The notes under the pieces: model-generated
Told to the model about the DNA's origin: nothing
Seen by the model: only the letters and a program-made list of their open reading frames with translations
Database searches by the model: none
Translations under genes and position numbers: made by a program
NCBI GenBank assembly: GCA_905250025.1
Contig: CAJNOJ010000247.1
Location: 1-64,000 of the forward strand
DNA length: 64,000 bases
Source: Adineta ricciae
Taxonomy: Eukaryota > Rotifera > Eurotatoria > Adinetida > Adinetidae
Direction of reading: 5' to 3'
In this document: piece after piece, positions 32,172 through 45,700 of the stretch
Layout of the letters: each line of letters opens with the position of its first letter
How positions within the stretch are numbered: the stretch's first letter is position 1

Positions 32172-33504
32172 CAAATATCGACTCTGAAAGAAAAGAAAGG
32201 AAACAAAACTAACTTACACATGTTCATTTTTACTTTATATCGATCGAGGAAATCACTAGAATTAAGGGGACCCCCCCTTTCCTGAGGGAAAAAGCTTTTT
32301 TTTCGACTTTTCGTTTTTCATGCCAGAAGGTAGACCAAGGCCCCCTCTACTTCTGTTAAAAAAATCAGACCTCTCCCTGCCCGGAAAGTTTCCGAAAACC
32401 GGGCTTTCAGAGACCTATACACATAAAAACTTTTTCCAAAAAGGGATTTCTTCTTTCTCATCTGACATTTTTCGAAACAGCTCAGGCAACTCGTATAATA
32501 TTAATTAACCATTAATGAATAGTTAGTTAATAATTAGTTAATCAATTAAAACTAGTCTCAGACTCGGGTTCTCCATGAAAAACTACCAATAGAATCACAA
32601 AACTATCAAAAATACTCACTTACAAACGAGAAAGAAAAATTTTCCAAAACTTTTTCTTATTCTGCATTTTTCTCGAAACCATTTTTTTGGGCATCCAAAA
32701 CTAGTTTTCCCCCTTTTTCTCCGCCATTTCAAGTCCGATCAGGCTGAAAACTTTTTTTGTGGGACTTCAACTTATTTGGGGGGTATTTATTTTTTCTTTT
32801 GTTCATAAGTCTGACCAAAAAAATTTGGCAGGATCTGGAAAATTTCTAGCATCCTGAAAAGCTAGCTTTTCCAGGGTGTCTTCAGTATTTTGGATCTCCT
32901 GAAGTGAGTTTTAAGAATTTTTCAAAAAAACATATATATATATATATATACCCTAGGATTGGGGTCTACCATCTACAGTATAAATTTCAGCCAAAATTCT
33001 GAAATCTATGGATTTTCGGAGGGAAAACTTTGGGTGATTTTTGGGTCTTGGGACCTCCAGAAGTCCATGAAGACGGGGTCTGGGAACTTTATGCCCATGG
33101 CAAATTTTGTTCTACTCGTCGAGATCTATCTACCCTGAAACTTTCCTAAAATTTCGCTCGACCGTTCGTGAGAAATCCCAGAAAGAGGGAGGGGGTCCCC
33201 GGAGACGGGGCGGGAGTTCCCCAGAAAGGGGTGGGGTCCCCTTGAAGGCACGGCCTGTGTTCTTGTGGTTATAATAGAGTGGTATTTGTCCAACTGAACG
33301 TGGAAATGTTGCTGTTATCTTTCCAGCAGGATTATAAAATCCAAAGAGTACTTCAGCGATAGCATTGCCTGTTTCTGTCCCCGCAAACCATGTTTCTAGA
33401 ATTGCTGTGGCATACTGATCTTCCCACGTTAAAGTCAACGGTCGTCCATTCATCAAGACGATCACCACAGGTTTGCTGGCATTGAACAATGCTTGAAGTA
33501 AACG
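32172..33504 (-). pseudogene. GH3 beta-glucosidase exon pieces around MITE copy B
   Basis: Minus strand: 12 bases of the last exon (32172-32183), the 50-base intron, exon piece 32234-32265, the element, and exon piece 33242-33504 (FNASKPVVIVLMNGRPL to YNHKNTGRAF). Same insertion point as in the 30480-32170 copy. The right flank reads TTGA instead of TTAA, one base altered. Ends with the same bases as the previous contig. Confidence 0.6.
32262..33245. mobile_element. piggyBac-like MITE in the GH3 exon (copy B)
   Basis: Counterpart of 30981-31911, about 976 bases between flanks, with the same terminal GGGGACCCC repeats. It differs by an (AT)n stretch at 32932-32949 and other small insertions, so the insertion predates the split of the two copies. 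Confidence 0.62.
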
Positions 33505-33505
33505 N
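33505..33505. other. Contig join (single N)
   Basis: The right contig begins with ~228 bases that repeat 33277-33504 and then continues into the rest of GH3. Frames read across this N are artefacts. Confidence 0.85.
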
Positions 33506-35664
33506 ATTTGTCCAACTGAACGTGGAAATGTTGCTGTTATCTTTCCAGCAGGATTATAAAATCCAAAGAGTACTTCAGCGATAGCATTGCCTGTTTCTGT
33601 CCCCGCAAACCATGTTTCTAGAATTGCTGTGGCATACTGATCTTCCCACGTTAAAGTCAACGGTCGTCCATTCATCAAGACGATCACCACAGGTTTGCTG
33701 GCATTGAACAATGCTTGAAGTAAACGTTGCTGACATACAGGTAGTCCAATATCAGCTCGACTCGCTGCTTCACCAGTCATACCTTGAGTTTCGCCAACGA
33801 CAGCAACAATCACATCTGATTTGTGTGCCATTGCAAGCGCTTCGTCAATCATTTCTGCAGCTGTTCGATTATCCAAGACAATATCGCCACCGTAGGCATT
33901 TAATAATTTGAGCATCATTGGATCTTCAAGAAGATTTGCTCCTTTGGCATGTAAAACATGAATTTGACTTCCCACAAGTTGGTTTATACCTTCGAGAACA
34001 CTTACCGATTGTCGCCAATCACCACCTCCACTCCATGCACCAAGTAAATTTCTATGATCATCGGCCAACGGTCCAATCAATGCGATCGTTAGATTCGATC
34101 GTGCTAACGGTAAGATTTGCTTATCATTTTTCAGGAGAACAAACGAACGACGAGCAAAATCTCTTGCAGCTAAACGATTCTCTTTGGTAAATATCTCCGT
34201 TTGGGCACGTGTTTCATTCACATAATGAAATGGATCGTCCAGCAAACCTAGTTTATATTTCGCTTCCAATATACGACGACATGCTTGATCAATTGTCTGC
34301 TCGGATACTTTTCCTTGCTGTACAGATTGATTCAATGTCGTTAAGAACGCATCACTACCCATATCCATATCGACGCCCGCATTGATCGATCGTGCGCTAA
34401 CTTCTTGTAAATTACCGAGACCGTGAACAATCAGTTCGCTAATTGCTGTTGAATCTGTCACAACAAACCCAGTAAAATTCCATTGACCACGAAGTAAGTC
34501 CGTGAGTAACCATTGATTGGCTGTTGAAGGAACACCATTGATTTCATTGAATGATGTCATTACGCTACCAGCACCCGCATCAACAGCAGCACGATAAGGA
34601 GGAAGGTAAAATTCATACATTCGTATAGGACTCATATCGACCGTATTGTAGTCTCTGCCACTCTCAGCTGCACCATATAAACCGAAATGTTTGAAGCACG
34701 CCGCAACTGTATCGATACGGCTCAAATTGTTTGCCTGATATCCACGTACCATCGCGGCCGCTACCTGACTGCCTAACCAAGGATCTTCGCCAGCGCCCTC
34801 TAAAATTCTTCCCCACCGAGGATCATGTGCTATGTCAACCATGGGTGAAAACACCCAATTCAGAGCATCGGCGGTTGCTTCTATAGCTCCAATACGTGCA
34901 CTGTGTTCAATTAATGTCATATTCCATGTCGCACTCATAGCTAATGGAATTGGAAAAACTGTTTTGTGTCCATGAATAACATCAAAACCGAAAATAAGAG
35001 GTATGTGAAGGCGAGAACTATTTATTGCAAGTTCCTGTAATATACGAGCCGCTTTTGGAGTATAAACACCCAGTACACCACCGACTTCACCACGTTGCAA
35101 CTTCTCTCGTAATTCTTTACTGATAATTGGACCATCGTTATTAAATCCAACACCTTCGAGATTTAACTGACCAATTTTTTCATCTAATGTCATTTCAGAT
35201 AAGAGTTTATCAACAATCGATTTCATACGTTGATTAGAATCGACCTTTGTTGTTAAAACAATCTGCCAATCTAGGACAATTTCTTCTGATGGGTGATGAT
35301 CCGATGGTATAGGAATTCTTTTATGAATCGTTTGGTAACTTTGTGCTGTAACTCGTAAAAACATCTCCTGTTTGAAATCCGTTGTTAGATTGAAATAACC
35401 ACGAGAATCTGTATAATGAACATCAGAACATGCTGATCGGTGATTCAACTGGAGGCAAATAATTTCAATCTTTGCATTATTTATACTTTTCTGACAATGC
35501 GTTGTATAATCTAATAAACGACCAGTAATCGTCATTCGACGAGCGGTTTTGATCGGAATTTGTTGAAATACAGTATCATCATTTAGCGTCAATTGACATT
35601 CATTCGTTCGTGCTTGCAATACAAAAGTCTGTATCACTATACTCAAAAATAGAAACGTTTTCAT
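33506..35664 (-). CDS. Secreted GH3 beta-glucosidase, main exon (3' end missing)
   Basis: The ATG at 35664 opens a signal peptide (MKTFLFLSIVIQTFVL). About 110 residues follow that look like a small transthyretin/dioxygenase-like beta-sandwich (GRLLDYTTHCQ to SRGYFNL), unusual for GH3. Then comes a BglX-like GH3 barrel: MTLDEKIGQLNLEGVG, LIFGFDVIHGHKTVFPIPL, VFSPMVDIAHDPRWGR, VAACFKHF. The nucleophile Asp is in GFVVTDSTAI (codon near 34453). The second domain carries ETQGMTGEAASR, which should hold the acid/base Glu. Predicted role: release of glucose from beta-glucans outside the cell. The exon is intronless. It ends at the contig edge; the 3' exons appear in neighbouring contigs, two of them with a MITE. 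Divergent from the NRPS. Confidence 0.75.
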
Positions 35665-35683
35665 ATTTGAATGTTTATATGAA

Positions 35684-35684
35684 N
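35684..35684. other. Contig join (single N)
   Basis: Right contig restarts within the GH3 first exon, repeating ~35464-35683. Confidence 0.85.
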
Positions 35685-35886
35685 TTTCAATCTTTGCATT
35701 ATTTATACTTTTCTGACAATGCGTTGTATAATCTAATAAACGACCAGTAATCGTCATTCGACGAGCGGTTTTGATCGGAATTTGTTGAAATACAGTATCA
35801 TCATTTAGCGTCAATTGACATTCATTCGTTCGTGCTTGCAATACAAAAGTCTGTATCACTATACTCAAAAATAGAAACGTTTTCAT
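35685..35886 (-). CDS. GH3 beta-glucosidase, 5' fragment (second copy)
   Basis: Start codon 35884-35886 and the first ~67 residues (signal peptide and start of the N-terminal beta-sandwich), identical by eye to the start of the 33506-35664 copy. It then runs into the N. Confidence 0.7.
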
Positions 35887-36182
35887 ATTTGAATGTTTAT
35901 ATGAATGGTAAGACTATTATCATTATTATACGCTTTGCAAGTTTACTTGCGAGATAAATGAATGTGTCTTAGATAACAACAGGTAAAGTACATGATATAC
36001 ACAACAATGACAGAAGCAAAAAGCGAATACGTTCGCTACTTGAAATTTGTTTTGATAAAAGTCCATCTGTCCTCGTTTCTTTTCGTTCTTATCGCCTTCG
36101 AAAATGAAAATCTTGAAAAATCAGTATTTAAAATCGCTTCATCACTATAGCTAATACATTCGATAGTACTTTTTCCTTTTTC

Positions 36183-36843
36183 ATGACTGAAAATAATCGA
36201 TTTTGGATCGACGTTCTCCGTGACTATGATAGCGAACGGATCTTTCCATTACCATATGATCGGCATCCGATTCCGAATGAGAAACGATCTGATCAAGTTT
36301 GGTCGAGCACCTTCGAATTTGATTCAGAAATGTTACAAATAATTCATCAGCATGCCGAAGAACTGAATACCACAATCGAAAATTTACTTTTCAGTGTTTA
36401 TTATATTTTCCTATTTAAATTAACAAACGGTGAGATGGATCTCTATGTCGGGCGAAATATTTCCATCGACCACAGCATTCCATTTTATCTTCGTATTGGC
36501 CCTACATGGAGTTTTGTTCAACTTCTCAAACAAGTTACTCAAATGTCAGCATGCACTAAACAACATGCCCATCTACCACTATCATCCATACACTCTCTCA
36601 AGCATCCATTGAAATTTCCTGTTGTCTTCTATTATGGTAGACAATTACTCCAACAGAGCCCATCCGATCTTTCATTGTGTATTGTTCACGATGAACAGCT
36701 CAACACTCTTCAATATCAAGTCCATGCATCAGCTCACCTTTTCGATCAATCGACAACACAACAGCTATCTCAACGATTTCAACGCCTCACCCATCAACTA
36801 TTTACTTCCTTCGATCTCAACATCCAACCCATCTATCAGCTTT
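36183..36843 (+). CDS. NRPS first exon, 5' fragment (condensation C-lobe)
   Basis: The ATG at 36183 gives MTENNRFWIDVLRDYDSERI, the start of a condensation-domain C-terminal lobe. It continues with the NLLFSVYYIFLFKLTNGEMD block and ends at QPIYQL at the contig edge. Counterpart of 37423-38083. The upstream frame that is open in the other copy carries a stop here, which supports the ATG at 36183/37423 as the true start. Confidence 0.65.
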
Positions 36844-36844
36844 N
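36844..36844. other. Contig join (single N)
   Basis: Left side is NRPS; right side restarts in minus-strand GH3 (equivalent of ~35383). The right contig thus repeats the whole GH3-NRPS intergenic region. Confidence 0.85.
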
Positions 36845-37125
36845 GTTAGATTGAAGTAACCACGAGAATCTGTATAATGAACATCAGAACATACTGATCG
36901 GTGATTCAACTGGAGGCAAATAATTTCAATCTTTGCATTATTTATACTTTTCTGACAATGCGTTGTATAATCTAATAAACGACCAGTAATCGTCATTCGA
37001 CGAGCGGTTTTGATCGGAATTTGTTGAAATACAGTATCATCATTGGGCGTCAATTGACACTCATTCGTTCGTGCTTGCAATACAAAAGTCTGTACCACTA
37101 TACTCAAAAATAGAAACGTTTTCAT
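36845..37125 (-). CDS. GH3 beta-glucosidase, 5' fragment (third copy)
   Basis: Start codon 37123-37125, about 94 residues to the contig edge (ends at SRGYFNL). It differs from 35685-35886 by a few substitutions (for example VVQT for VIQT, TPNDD for TLNDD). Confidence 0.7.
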
Positions 37126-37422
37126 ATTTGAATGTTTATATGAATGGTAAGACTATTATCATTATTATACGTTTTGCAAGTTTACTTGCGAGATAAATCA
37201 ATGTGTCTTAGATAACAACAGGTAAAGTGCATGATATACACAACAATGACAGAAGCAAAAAGCGAATACGTTCGCTACTTGAAATTTGTTTTGATAAAAG
37301 TCCATCTGTCTTGGTTTCTTTTCGTTCTTATCGCCCTCGAAAATGAAAATCTTGAAAAATCAGTATTTAAAATCGCTTCATCACTATATCTAATACATTC
37401 GATAGCACTTTTTTCCTTTTTC
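37126..37422. promoter_or_regulatory. Divergent promoter region between GH3 and NRPS
   Basis: 297 bases between the two start codons, repeated at 35887-36182. Both genes must be driven from here. No clear TATA pair can be fixed; the arrangement is what supports the call. Confidence 0.4.
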
Positions 37423-40400
37423 ATGACTGAAAATAATCGATTTTGGATCAACATTCTCCGTGACTATGATAGCGAACGGATCTTTCCATTACCATATGAT
37501 CGGCATCCGATTCCGAATGAGAAACGATCTGATCAAATTTGGTCGAGCACCTTCGAATTTGATTCCGAGATGTTACAAATAATTCATCAGCATGCCGAAG
37601 AACTGAATACCACAATCGAAAACTTACTTTTCAGTTCTTATTATATTTTCCTATTCAAATTAACAAACGGTGAGATGGATCTATATGTCGGGCGGAATAT
37701 TTCCATCGACCACCGCATTCCATTTTATCTTCGTATTGGCCCTACTTGGAGTTTTGCTCAACTTCTCAAACAAGTAACTCAAATGTCAGCATGCACTAAA
37801 CAACATGCCCATCTACCACTATCATCCATACACTCTCTCAAGCATCCATTGAAATTTCCTGTTGTTTTCTATTATGGTAGACAATTACTCCAACAGAGTC
37901 CATCCGATCTTTCTTTGTGTATTGTTCACGATGAACAGCTCAACACTCTTCGATATCAAGTCCATGCATCAGCTCACGTTTTCGATCAATCGACAACACA
38001 ACAGCTATCTCAACGATTTCAATGCCTCTTCCATCAACTATTCACTTCCTTCGATCTCAACATCCAACCCATCTATCAGCTTTCCATCATTCTACCTCAT
38101 GAACATGCCCTTCTCAAACACTTTCACCCCCTACAAACTCACTCTCAAAAGCCCACTTCGACAACAATCCCACACCTGTTCATTCAACAAGCCATAAAAA
38201 ATCCTCACAAGACAGCTGTCACACTTGATCACTCATCTCTCACCTATTCTCAACTACTCTCTCAAGCCAATCAGCTCGCTCACACTCTTATCGATGACCA
38301 TCACATCAGCGAAGGTGACATCGTCTGTCAATGTATGCATCGAAGTATCGACATGGTCATCGGCATTCTGGCCATCATGATGGCAGGTGCCATCTATGTT
38401 CCACTCAATCCATCCGACTCATCTCATCGACTCGACTCTCTCATCCAACAAATCAAACCAAAACTGGTTCTTCGTCGCCTTCCTCACACCGGACACCCGT
38501 ATGAACAGTCACCTCAGTTGTCAATAACGGGTGAATCGATCGCACACATCATCTTCACATCGGGATCCACTGGTAGTCCGAAAGGTGTGCAGATTCGACA
38601 TCGAAACTTTGTTTCCTACATGGAAACACATCAGTTCGATGACAAGGATATCATTCTACAGTTGGCCAACTGTTCATTTGATGTTCATGTGGACGAGATC
38701 GTGAGTGCACTCTGTCGAGGTGCACATCTTGTTCTGCTTCGACACGGTGGTCACCTTGACTTCGACTATCTGACGAGTGTCATCGCTGAGCGTCAGGTGA
38801 CGTTCATCGCCCCCGTGCCATCGTGGATCGATGGTCTGTGTGGATATCTTCGAGAGAATTCGCATGCGTGTGATAGAATGAGATCGATTCGTTGGTGGTT
38901 TATTGGTGGTGAACAACTGCTAAGCTCAACGATTCGACAGCTGTTACCATTTATTGATGAAGAATGTCATCTGTTGAACACCTATGGTCCTGCCGAGATC
39001 ACGGAAACGGCCACATGTTATGAAGTGAATCGTGATGAGGTGAGTGAGATGATATCGATTCCGATCGGTCGTCCGTTGAGTGGTTATCGGGTGTTCGTTG
39101 TTGATGAATATGGACAGGAAGTGGTGCCTGGTGAGCAAGGTGAAATAGTGGTGGGAGGTGTGGGTGTGTTTGGTGGATACTATGGGCGAGAAGAGTTGAG
39201 TAAGGAGGTGATGATGGAAGTGGAAGGTGATCTGTGTTATAAGACGGGTGATTATGGTCGAATGGAGGTGAAGAGCGGTGAGTTGAAGTTTGTTGGAAGA
39301 AAAGACTTTCAGATCAAACTTCGAGGACAACGGATCGAACTCGGTCATATCGAACATACAATACTAAGATTTTCATCATTCATATCAAACTGCATCGTGA
39401 TGAAAGCTATGTATCACGAACAAGAGCATCTAGTTGCTTATGTGGAAACGACAGTAACTGCAGTGAATGAAGATAGTTTACGCGAAAATTGCTCATTGAC
39501 CTTGGCGTCCTATATGGTTCCATCATTATTCATAATTTTACAAAAGTTTCCGTTGTCATTGAACGGAAAAGTTGACCGGAAATCGCTTCCATCGCCTGAC
39601 TTTGCCCTCCTAACACAATTGGTTGACGCAGATGCGGAAGCAATGAATCCAATGGAAGTACGTGTGCATCGATTGTGGTGTAAGGTTTTCTACCTGCCGA
39701 AAATTCCTGCCAACAGTTCTTTCTTTTCTCTACACGGTACATCTTTATTATTTATGAAATTATACAATTTATATCAAACTGAATTTGGTATCGCTCCGGA
39801 TATAGTGACATGTCTACAGCAACCACATATCAATGAACATGCTCGACTTTTGACAGATTTAATCAGTTCAACTTTAAATCCACGTTATGAACCATGGTCC
39901 AGCTTGCATGTTGATCAAGGTAAAACGATCCAATATGGAACGTAAATTGATTTGCTTTGTTTTAGGCGCTGTATCATTCGCTCAATCGCGAATATATCTC
40001 GATGAACAAATCCGTTTTCAATCATCGAATAAGACGACGACAGCAATCTATAACCTCCCTCTTCTATGTCGTTTGTCACAATCGTTTATCTCAATTATCC
40101 GTCTCCGAGAAACTCTGCAGGAAATCACTGAAAAACATGATGTTCTCCGCACATCTATACAATTCGACTCCGCAACTGGTCATCTAAAACAATCAGTTCT
40201 ACCCACTTCTCTCCAGGATTGCTTTACTTTTAAAATGAGTATCATCGATGATGCTGATGAATTAAAAACAATTTTTAATGATGAATTGACCAATCGGAAT
40301 TATTTTGATATTGAACGTGGACGAGTTTTTCGGTGTCATATCATTCGCCAACGTTCGACAATGTGCAACGACGCCGACTTGCTGTCGATCGGAGATTGGA

Positions 40401-42739
40401 TTATTTTCAATTTTCATCATATCGCCTTTGATGGAGAATCCGAACAGATCTTTCTCGACGATTTCCATCAACTTTACAGTCGTCAACAGCACAAACAAGA
40501 ATTACTACAATACATTGACTGTAAGTTATCGTTATTATACATAATAGAAATCGTCCTTTTCAATCTTTTCTCTCAGTGGACGAAAATGAATATATACCAT
40601 ATTAAGGACTAGTTTCTCTTTTGCGCATATCTTGTGTTCATATAGTATAGTATGTACAATTTTAGACTCCATGCATGAAAGGCAAATCGACATGACGGCA
40701 GCTAAACTGTATTGGCGTCGAATGCTAAAGGACTATGATATTATGAAATCGAAGATTTTACCAAGAAATCAAAAGACATCATCTGGCGATGGCCTTGCAA
40801 GTGAAATACTTTTAACTAATGATATTGTTAAACAACTCATCGATTACGCTTCTTCGCACAATGCTACTCTGTATCAGGTATGTCTAACACTTTACTATGT
40901 GTTCTTACACAAACTAACTGGTGGTCAACGCGATATCCTTATTGGTATCGTACAAGCCAATCGATATCGTCCGGAACTGCGTCGTATTATTGGTATGTTC
41001 GTCAATACATTACCGATAGTTATCCGTATCGATCCGTGCGATACATTTGATCAAGTACTTTCGAAAGTGAAAACTGTGATTTTTGAATCACAACCGTATT
41101 CAAACTTACCTTATCAAGATATCATTGAGGAACTATACACGAAACGATTTCATGAACATAATGTCGTTCAGACGATGTTTACTTTGAATGATTATGACAT
41201 AACAAAATCTCGTTCCAGTCAAACGCCGAGCATTGAACCTTACTCCATCTATGATTTATTTGGAGTACCAATGAACGTGCCTGCTATGTTCGACATGGAA
41301 TTGTCAATGGAATATGTCACCACAACACAATCCTTAAGAGCGAATCTCATCGTGTCCAGTGATCTTTTCGATTCATCAGGACTGACCAAAATGGCAGGGC
41401 AATTTCAGGTGCTTGTCGAGCAATTGTTTCCACCCATACCTATAAGCATATCACCCATAATACCATCAATCTGTGACCTATCGATAATCTTACCAGAAGA
41501 AATTCTTCCGTGTGATTCAGCGAAAACAAACCATTATAACGACTGTGATTTGAAAATAGATATTTGTCTTCTATCATTCGTCTATCAAATTACCAATGGA
41601 TACCTTTCCATTGAGCGTCTTCGACGCGCTCTTCAATATATGACTCTCAAACACAATCTCTTTCGAAAATATCCGTTTAAATCTGTAGATGTTCAAATCG
41701 ACATCTTCGATATGTTTTCTCATACTTCGTATTCAAACAATACCAACGATTGTATCTTTCATGTTCATGTATTTAAACATGAGAGCATCAACGCAGATCT
41801 TCTCGCAGAACAAGATGTTGTTATTTTTAATTTCCATCCCTGCATTGTCGATGTATTCTCAATGAACATCTTCTGTCAAGACCTTTTGCTTGCATATGAA
41901 TGTGAAACAGCACTGACTACGAATAGCACAGTTGGACATACTTTTTGGAATGAAATCATGTTTGATTACCACTGGAAACCATTGTTTAACTCAACAAATG
42001 ACAAAGCTACTGATTGTGTTTTTACCGCTGATGCCATATTGGATGCTGATCTTACACAGATGATCCTGAGCTATGTTTCAACTTCAAAAACATCGCTAAT
42101 GCATCTATTGCTAACATGTTACTATATATTTCTCTTCAAACTCGTTCCTGATCAAACTGACTTTTGTATTGGAGTATCAGCTGATAATCAATTCCATCAA
42201 ATTCCACTGCGCTTTCACCTCAATCCAAGCAAAAGCTTTCAGTCTTCTCTACAACGAATCACTACGCTCTATCGAAAAAGTTTACAATATGCCATGCATA
42301 TTGCTCAACAATTTGCACCACCGCCATCCACTTATTTAGACATCGTTTTCAATTTCAAGACTAATTCTAACGGAAAACACAGTTTTAATACAATTCGATT
42401 TCCAAATGCCCAACTACAACAAATCCCTCATCTTTCACATCAAACTAAAGGCTTTGATAATCACCTTGTTTCATCAAAATTTGATTTCTCTTTAACATTC
42501 ATTCATGATGAGCAGCTTAACACTCTTCAATATCAAGTCCATGCATCAGCTCACCTTTTCGATCAATCGACAACACAACAGCTATCTCAACGATTTCAAC
42601 GCCTCACCCATCAACTATTTACTTCCTTCGATCTCAACATCCAACCCATCTATCAGCTTTCCATCATCTTACCTCACGAACATGCCCTTCTCAAACACTT
42701 TCACCCCCTACAAACTCACTCTCCACAGACCACTTCGAC
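37423..42739 (+). CDS. Nonribosomal peptide synthetase, 5' two-thirds (contig copy X)
   Basis: Exons 37423-39919, 39966-40520 and 40666-42739, with phase-consistent introns of 46 and 145 bases. Domains: a half condensation domain without the HHxxxDG lobe; adenylation module 1 at ~38140-39580 (IFTSGSTGSPKGV, CSFDVHVDEI, NTYGPAEITE, CYKTGDYGR, GRKDFQIKLRGQRIEL, LNGKVDR); thiolation with SLHGTSLLF (Ser near 39742); a full condensation domain with HHIAFDG (40415-40435) and IGMFVNTLPIVI; a second condensation-like domain whose motif has decayed to HPCIVDV near 41837; then the start of a second adenylation domain at the contig edge. It activates an amino acid, loads it on a phosphopantetheine arm and forms a peptide bond. 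No signal peptide, so probably cytosolic. Bacterial-type enzyme with eukaryotic introns, so an old transfer is inferred. Confidence 0.75.
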
Positions 42740-42740
42740 N
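42740..42740. other. Contig join (single N) inside the NRPS
   Basis: Left side ends at the start of adenylation domain 2. Right side restarts near the end of adenylation domain 1 (equivalent of 39239). Frames read across it are not real. Confidence 0.85.
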
Positions 42741-45700
42741 ATAAGACGGGTGATTATGGTCGAATGGAGGTGAAGAGCGGTGAGTTGAAGTTTGTTGGAA
42801 GAAAAGACTTTCAGATCAAACTTCGAGGACAACGGATCGAACTCGGTCATATCGAACATACGATACTAAGATTTTCATCGTTCATATCAAACTGCGTCGT
42901 GATGAAAGCTATCTATCACGAACAAGAGCATCTAGTTGCTTACGTGGAAACAACAGTAACTGGAGTGAATGAAGATAGTTTACGTGAAAATTGCTCATTG
43001 ACCTTGGCGTCCTATATGGTTCCATCATTATTCATAATTCTACAAAAGTTTCCCTTGTCATTGAACGGAAAAGTTGACCGGAAATCGCTTCCATCGCCTG
43101 ACTTTGCTCTGCTAACAAAATTGGTTGACGCAGATGCGGAAGCAAGGAATCCAATGGAAGTACGTGTGCATCGATTGTGGTGTAAGGTTTTCTATCTGCC
43201 GAAAATACCTGCCAACAGTTCTTTCTTTTCTCTACACGGTACATCCTTATTATTTATGAAATTATACAATTTATATCAAACTGAATTTGGTATGGCGCCG
43301 GATATAGTGACATGTCTACAGCAGCCACATATCAATGAACATGCTCGACTTTTGACAGATTTAATCAATTCAACTTTAAATCCACGTTATGAACCATGGT
43401 CCAGCTTGCATGTTGATCAAGGTAAAACGGTCCAATATGGAACGTAAATCGATTTACTTTGTTTTAGGCGATGTATCATTTGCTCAATCGCGAATATATC
43501 TCGATGAACAAATTCGTTTTCAATCATCGGATAAGACGACGACAGCAATCTATAACCTCCCTCTTCTATGTCGTTTGTCACAATCATTTATCTCGATTAT
43601 CCGTCTCCGAGAAACTCTGCAGGAAATCACCGAAAAACATGCTGTTCTCCGCACATCTATACAATTCGACTCTGAAACTGGTCATTTAAAACAATCAGTT
43701 CTACCCACTTCTCTCCAGGATTGCTTTACTTTTGAAATGAGTATCATCGATAATGCTGATGAACTAAAAGCAATTTTCAATGATGAATTAACCAGTCGGA
43801 ATTATTTTGATATTGAACGTGGACGAGTTTTTCGATGTCATATCATTCGCCAACGTTCGACGATGTGCAACAACGCCGACTTGCTGTCGATCGGAGATTG
43901 GATTATTTTCAATTTTCATCATATCGCCTTTGATGGAGAATCCGAACAAATCTTTCTCGACGATTTCCATCAATTTTACAATCGACAACAGCACAAACAA
44001 GAATTACTACAATACATTGACTGTAAGTTATCGTTATTATACATCATAGAAAGCGTCCTTCGATCTTTCTTCCCAGTGAACCAAAGTGAATATATACCAT
44101 ATTCAGGACTAGTTTCTCTTTTGCGCATCTCTTGTGTCCATATAATATAGTATGTACAATTTTAGACTCCATGCATGAGAGGCAAATCAATATGACGGCA
44201 GCTAAACTGTATTGGCGTCGAATGCTAAAGAACTATGATATTATGAAATCGAAGATTTTACCAATAAATCAAAAGACATCATCTGGTGATGGTCTTGCAA
44301 TTGAAATACTTTTAACTAATGATATTGTTAAACAACTCATCGAATACGCTTCTTCGTGCAATGCTACTCTGTATCAGGTATGTCTGACACTTTACTATGT
44401 GTTCTTACACAAACTAACTGGTGGTCAACGCGATATCCTTATTGGTATCGTACAAGCCAATCGATATCGTCCGGAACTTCGCCGTATTATTGGTATGTTC
44501 GTCAATACATTACCGATAGTTATCCGGATCGATCCGTGCGATACATTTGATCAAGTACTTTCGAAAGTGAAAACTGTGATTTTTGAATCACAACCGTATT
44601 CGAACTTACCCTATCAAGATATCATTGAGCAACTATACATGAAACGAGTTCATGAACGTAATGTCGTTCAGACGATGTTTACTTTGAATGACTATGACAT
44701 AACAAAATCTCGTTCCAGTCAAACGCCGATCGTTGAACCTCATTCCATCTATGATTTATTTGGAGTGCCAATGAATGTGCCTGCTATGTTCGACATGGAA
44801 TTGTCAATGGAATATATCACCAAAACACAATCCTTAAGAGCGAATCTCATTGTTTCCAGTGATCTTTTCGATTCATCAGCACTGACCAAAATGGCTGGAC
44901 AATTTCAACTACTTGTCGAGCAATTGTTTCCACCCATACCTATAGGCATATCGCCCATAATATCATCAATCTGTGATCTATCGATAATCTTACCAGAAGA
45001 AATTCTTCCGTGTGATTCAGCAAAAACAAACGGTTTTAACGACTGTGATTTGAAAATGAATATTCGTCTTCTATCATTCGTCTATCAAATTACCAATGGA
45101 TACCTTTCCATTGAGCGTCTTCGACGTGCTCTTCAATATATGACTCTCAAACACAATCTCTTTCGAAAATATCCATTTAAATCTATAGATGTTCAAATTG
45201 ATATCTTCGATATGTTTTCTCATATTTCGTATTCAAACAATACCAACGAATGTATTTTTCATGTTCATGTATTTAAACATGAGAGCATCAACGCAGATCT
45301 TCTCGCAGAACAAGATGTTATTATTTTTAATTTCCATCCCTGCATTGTCCATGTATTCTCAATGAACATCTTCTGTCAAGACCTTTTGCTTGCATATGAA
45401 TGTGAAACAACACTGACTACGAATAGCACAGTTGGATATGCTTTTTGGAATGAAATCATGTTTGATTACCACTGGAAACCATTGTTTAACTCAACAAAAG
45501 ACAAAGCTACTGATTGTGTTTTTACCGCTGGTGCCATATTGGATGCTGATCTTACACAGATGATTCTGAGCTATGTTTCAACTTCAAAAACATCGCTATT
45601 GCATGTATTGCTAACATGTTACTATATATTTCTCTTCAAACTCGTTCCTGATCAAACTGACTTTTGTATTGGAGTATCAGCTGATAATCAATTCCATCAA

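Noticed and set aside
33130-35886. Continuous 918-codon minus-strand frame covering GH3 with repeated segments
   Set aside because: It runs across two Ns and repeats the same GH3 segments; it is a product of contig joining, not one protein.
37231-37422. Upstream start adding a hydrophobic N-terminus to the NRPS
   Set aside because: The matching region of the other copy (36000-36182) carries an in-frame stop, so the extension is not conserved.
38944-39357. 137-codon minus-strand frame rich in His and Thr
   Set aside because: Shadow of the G-rich adenylation core of the NRPS.
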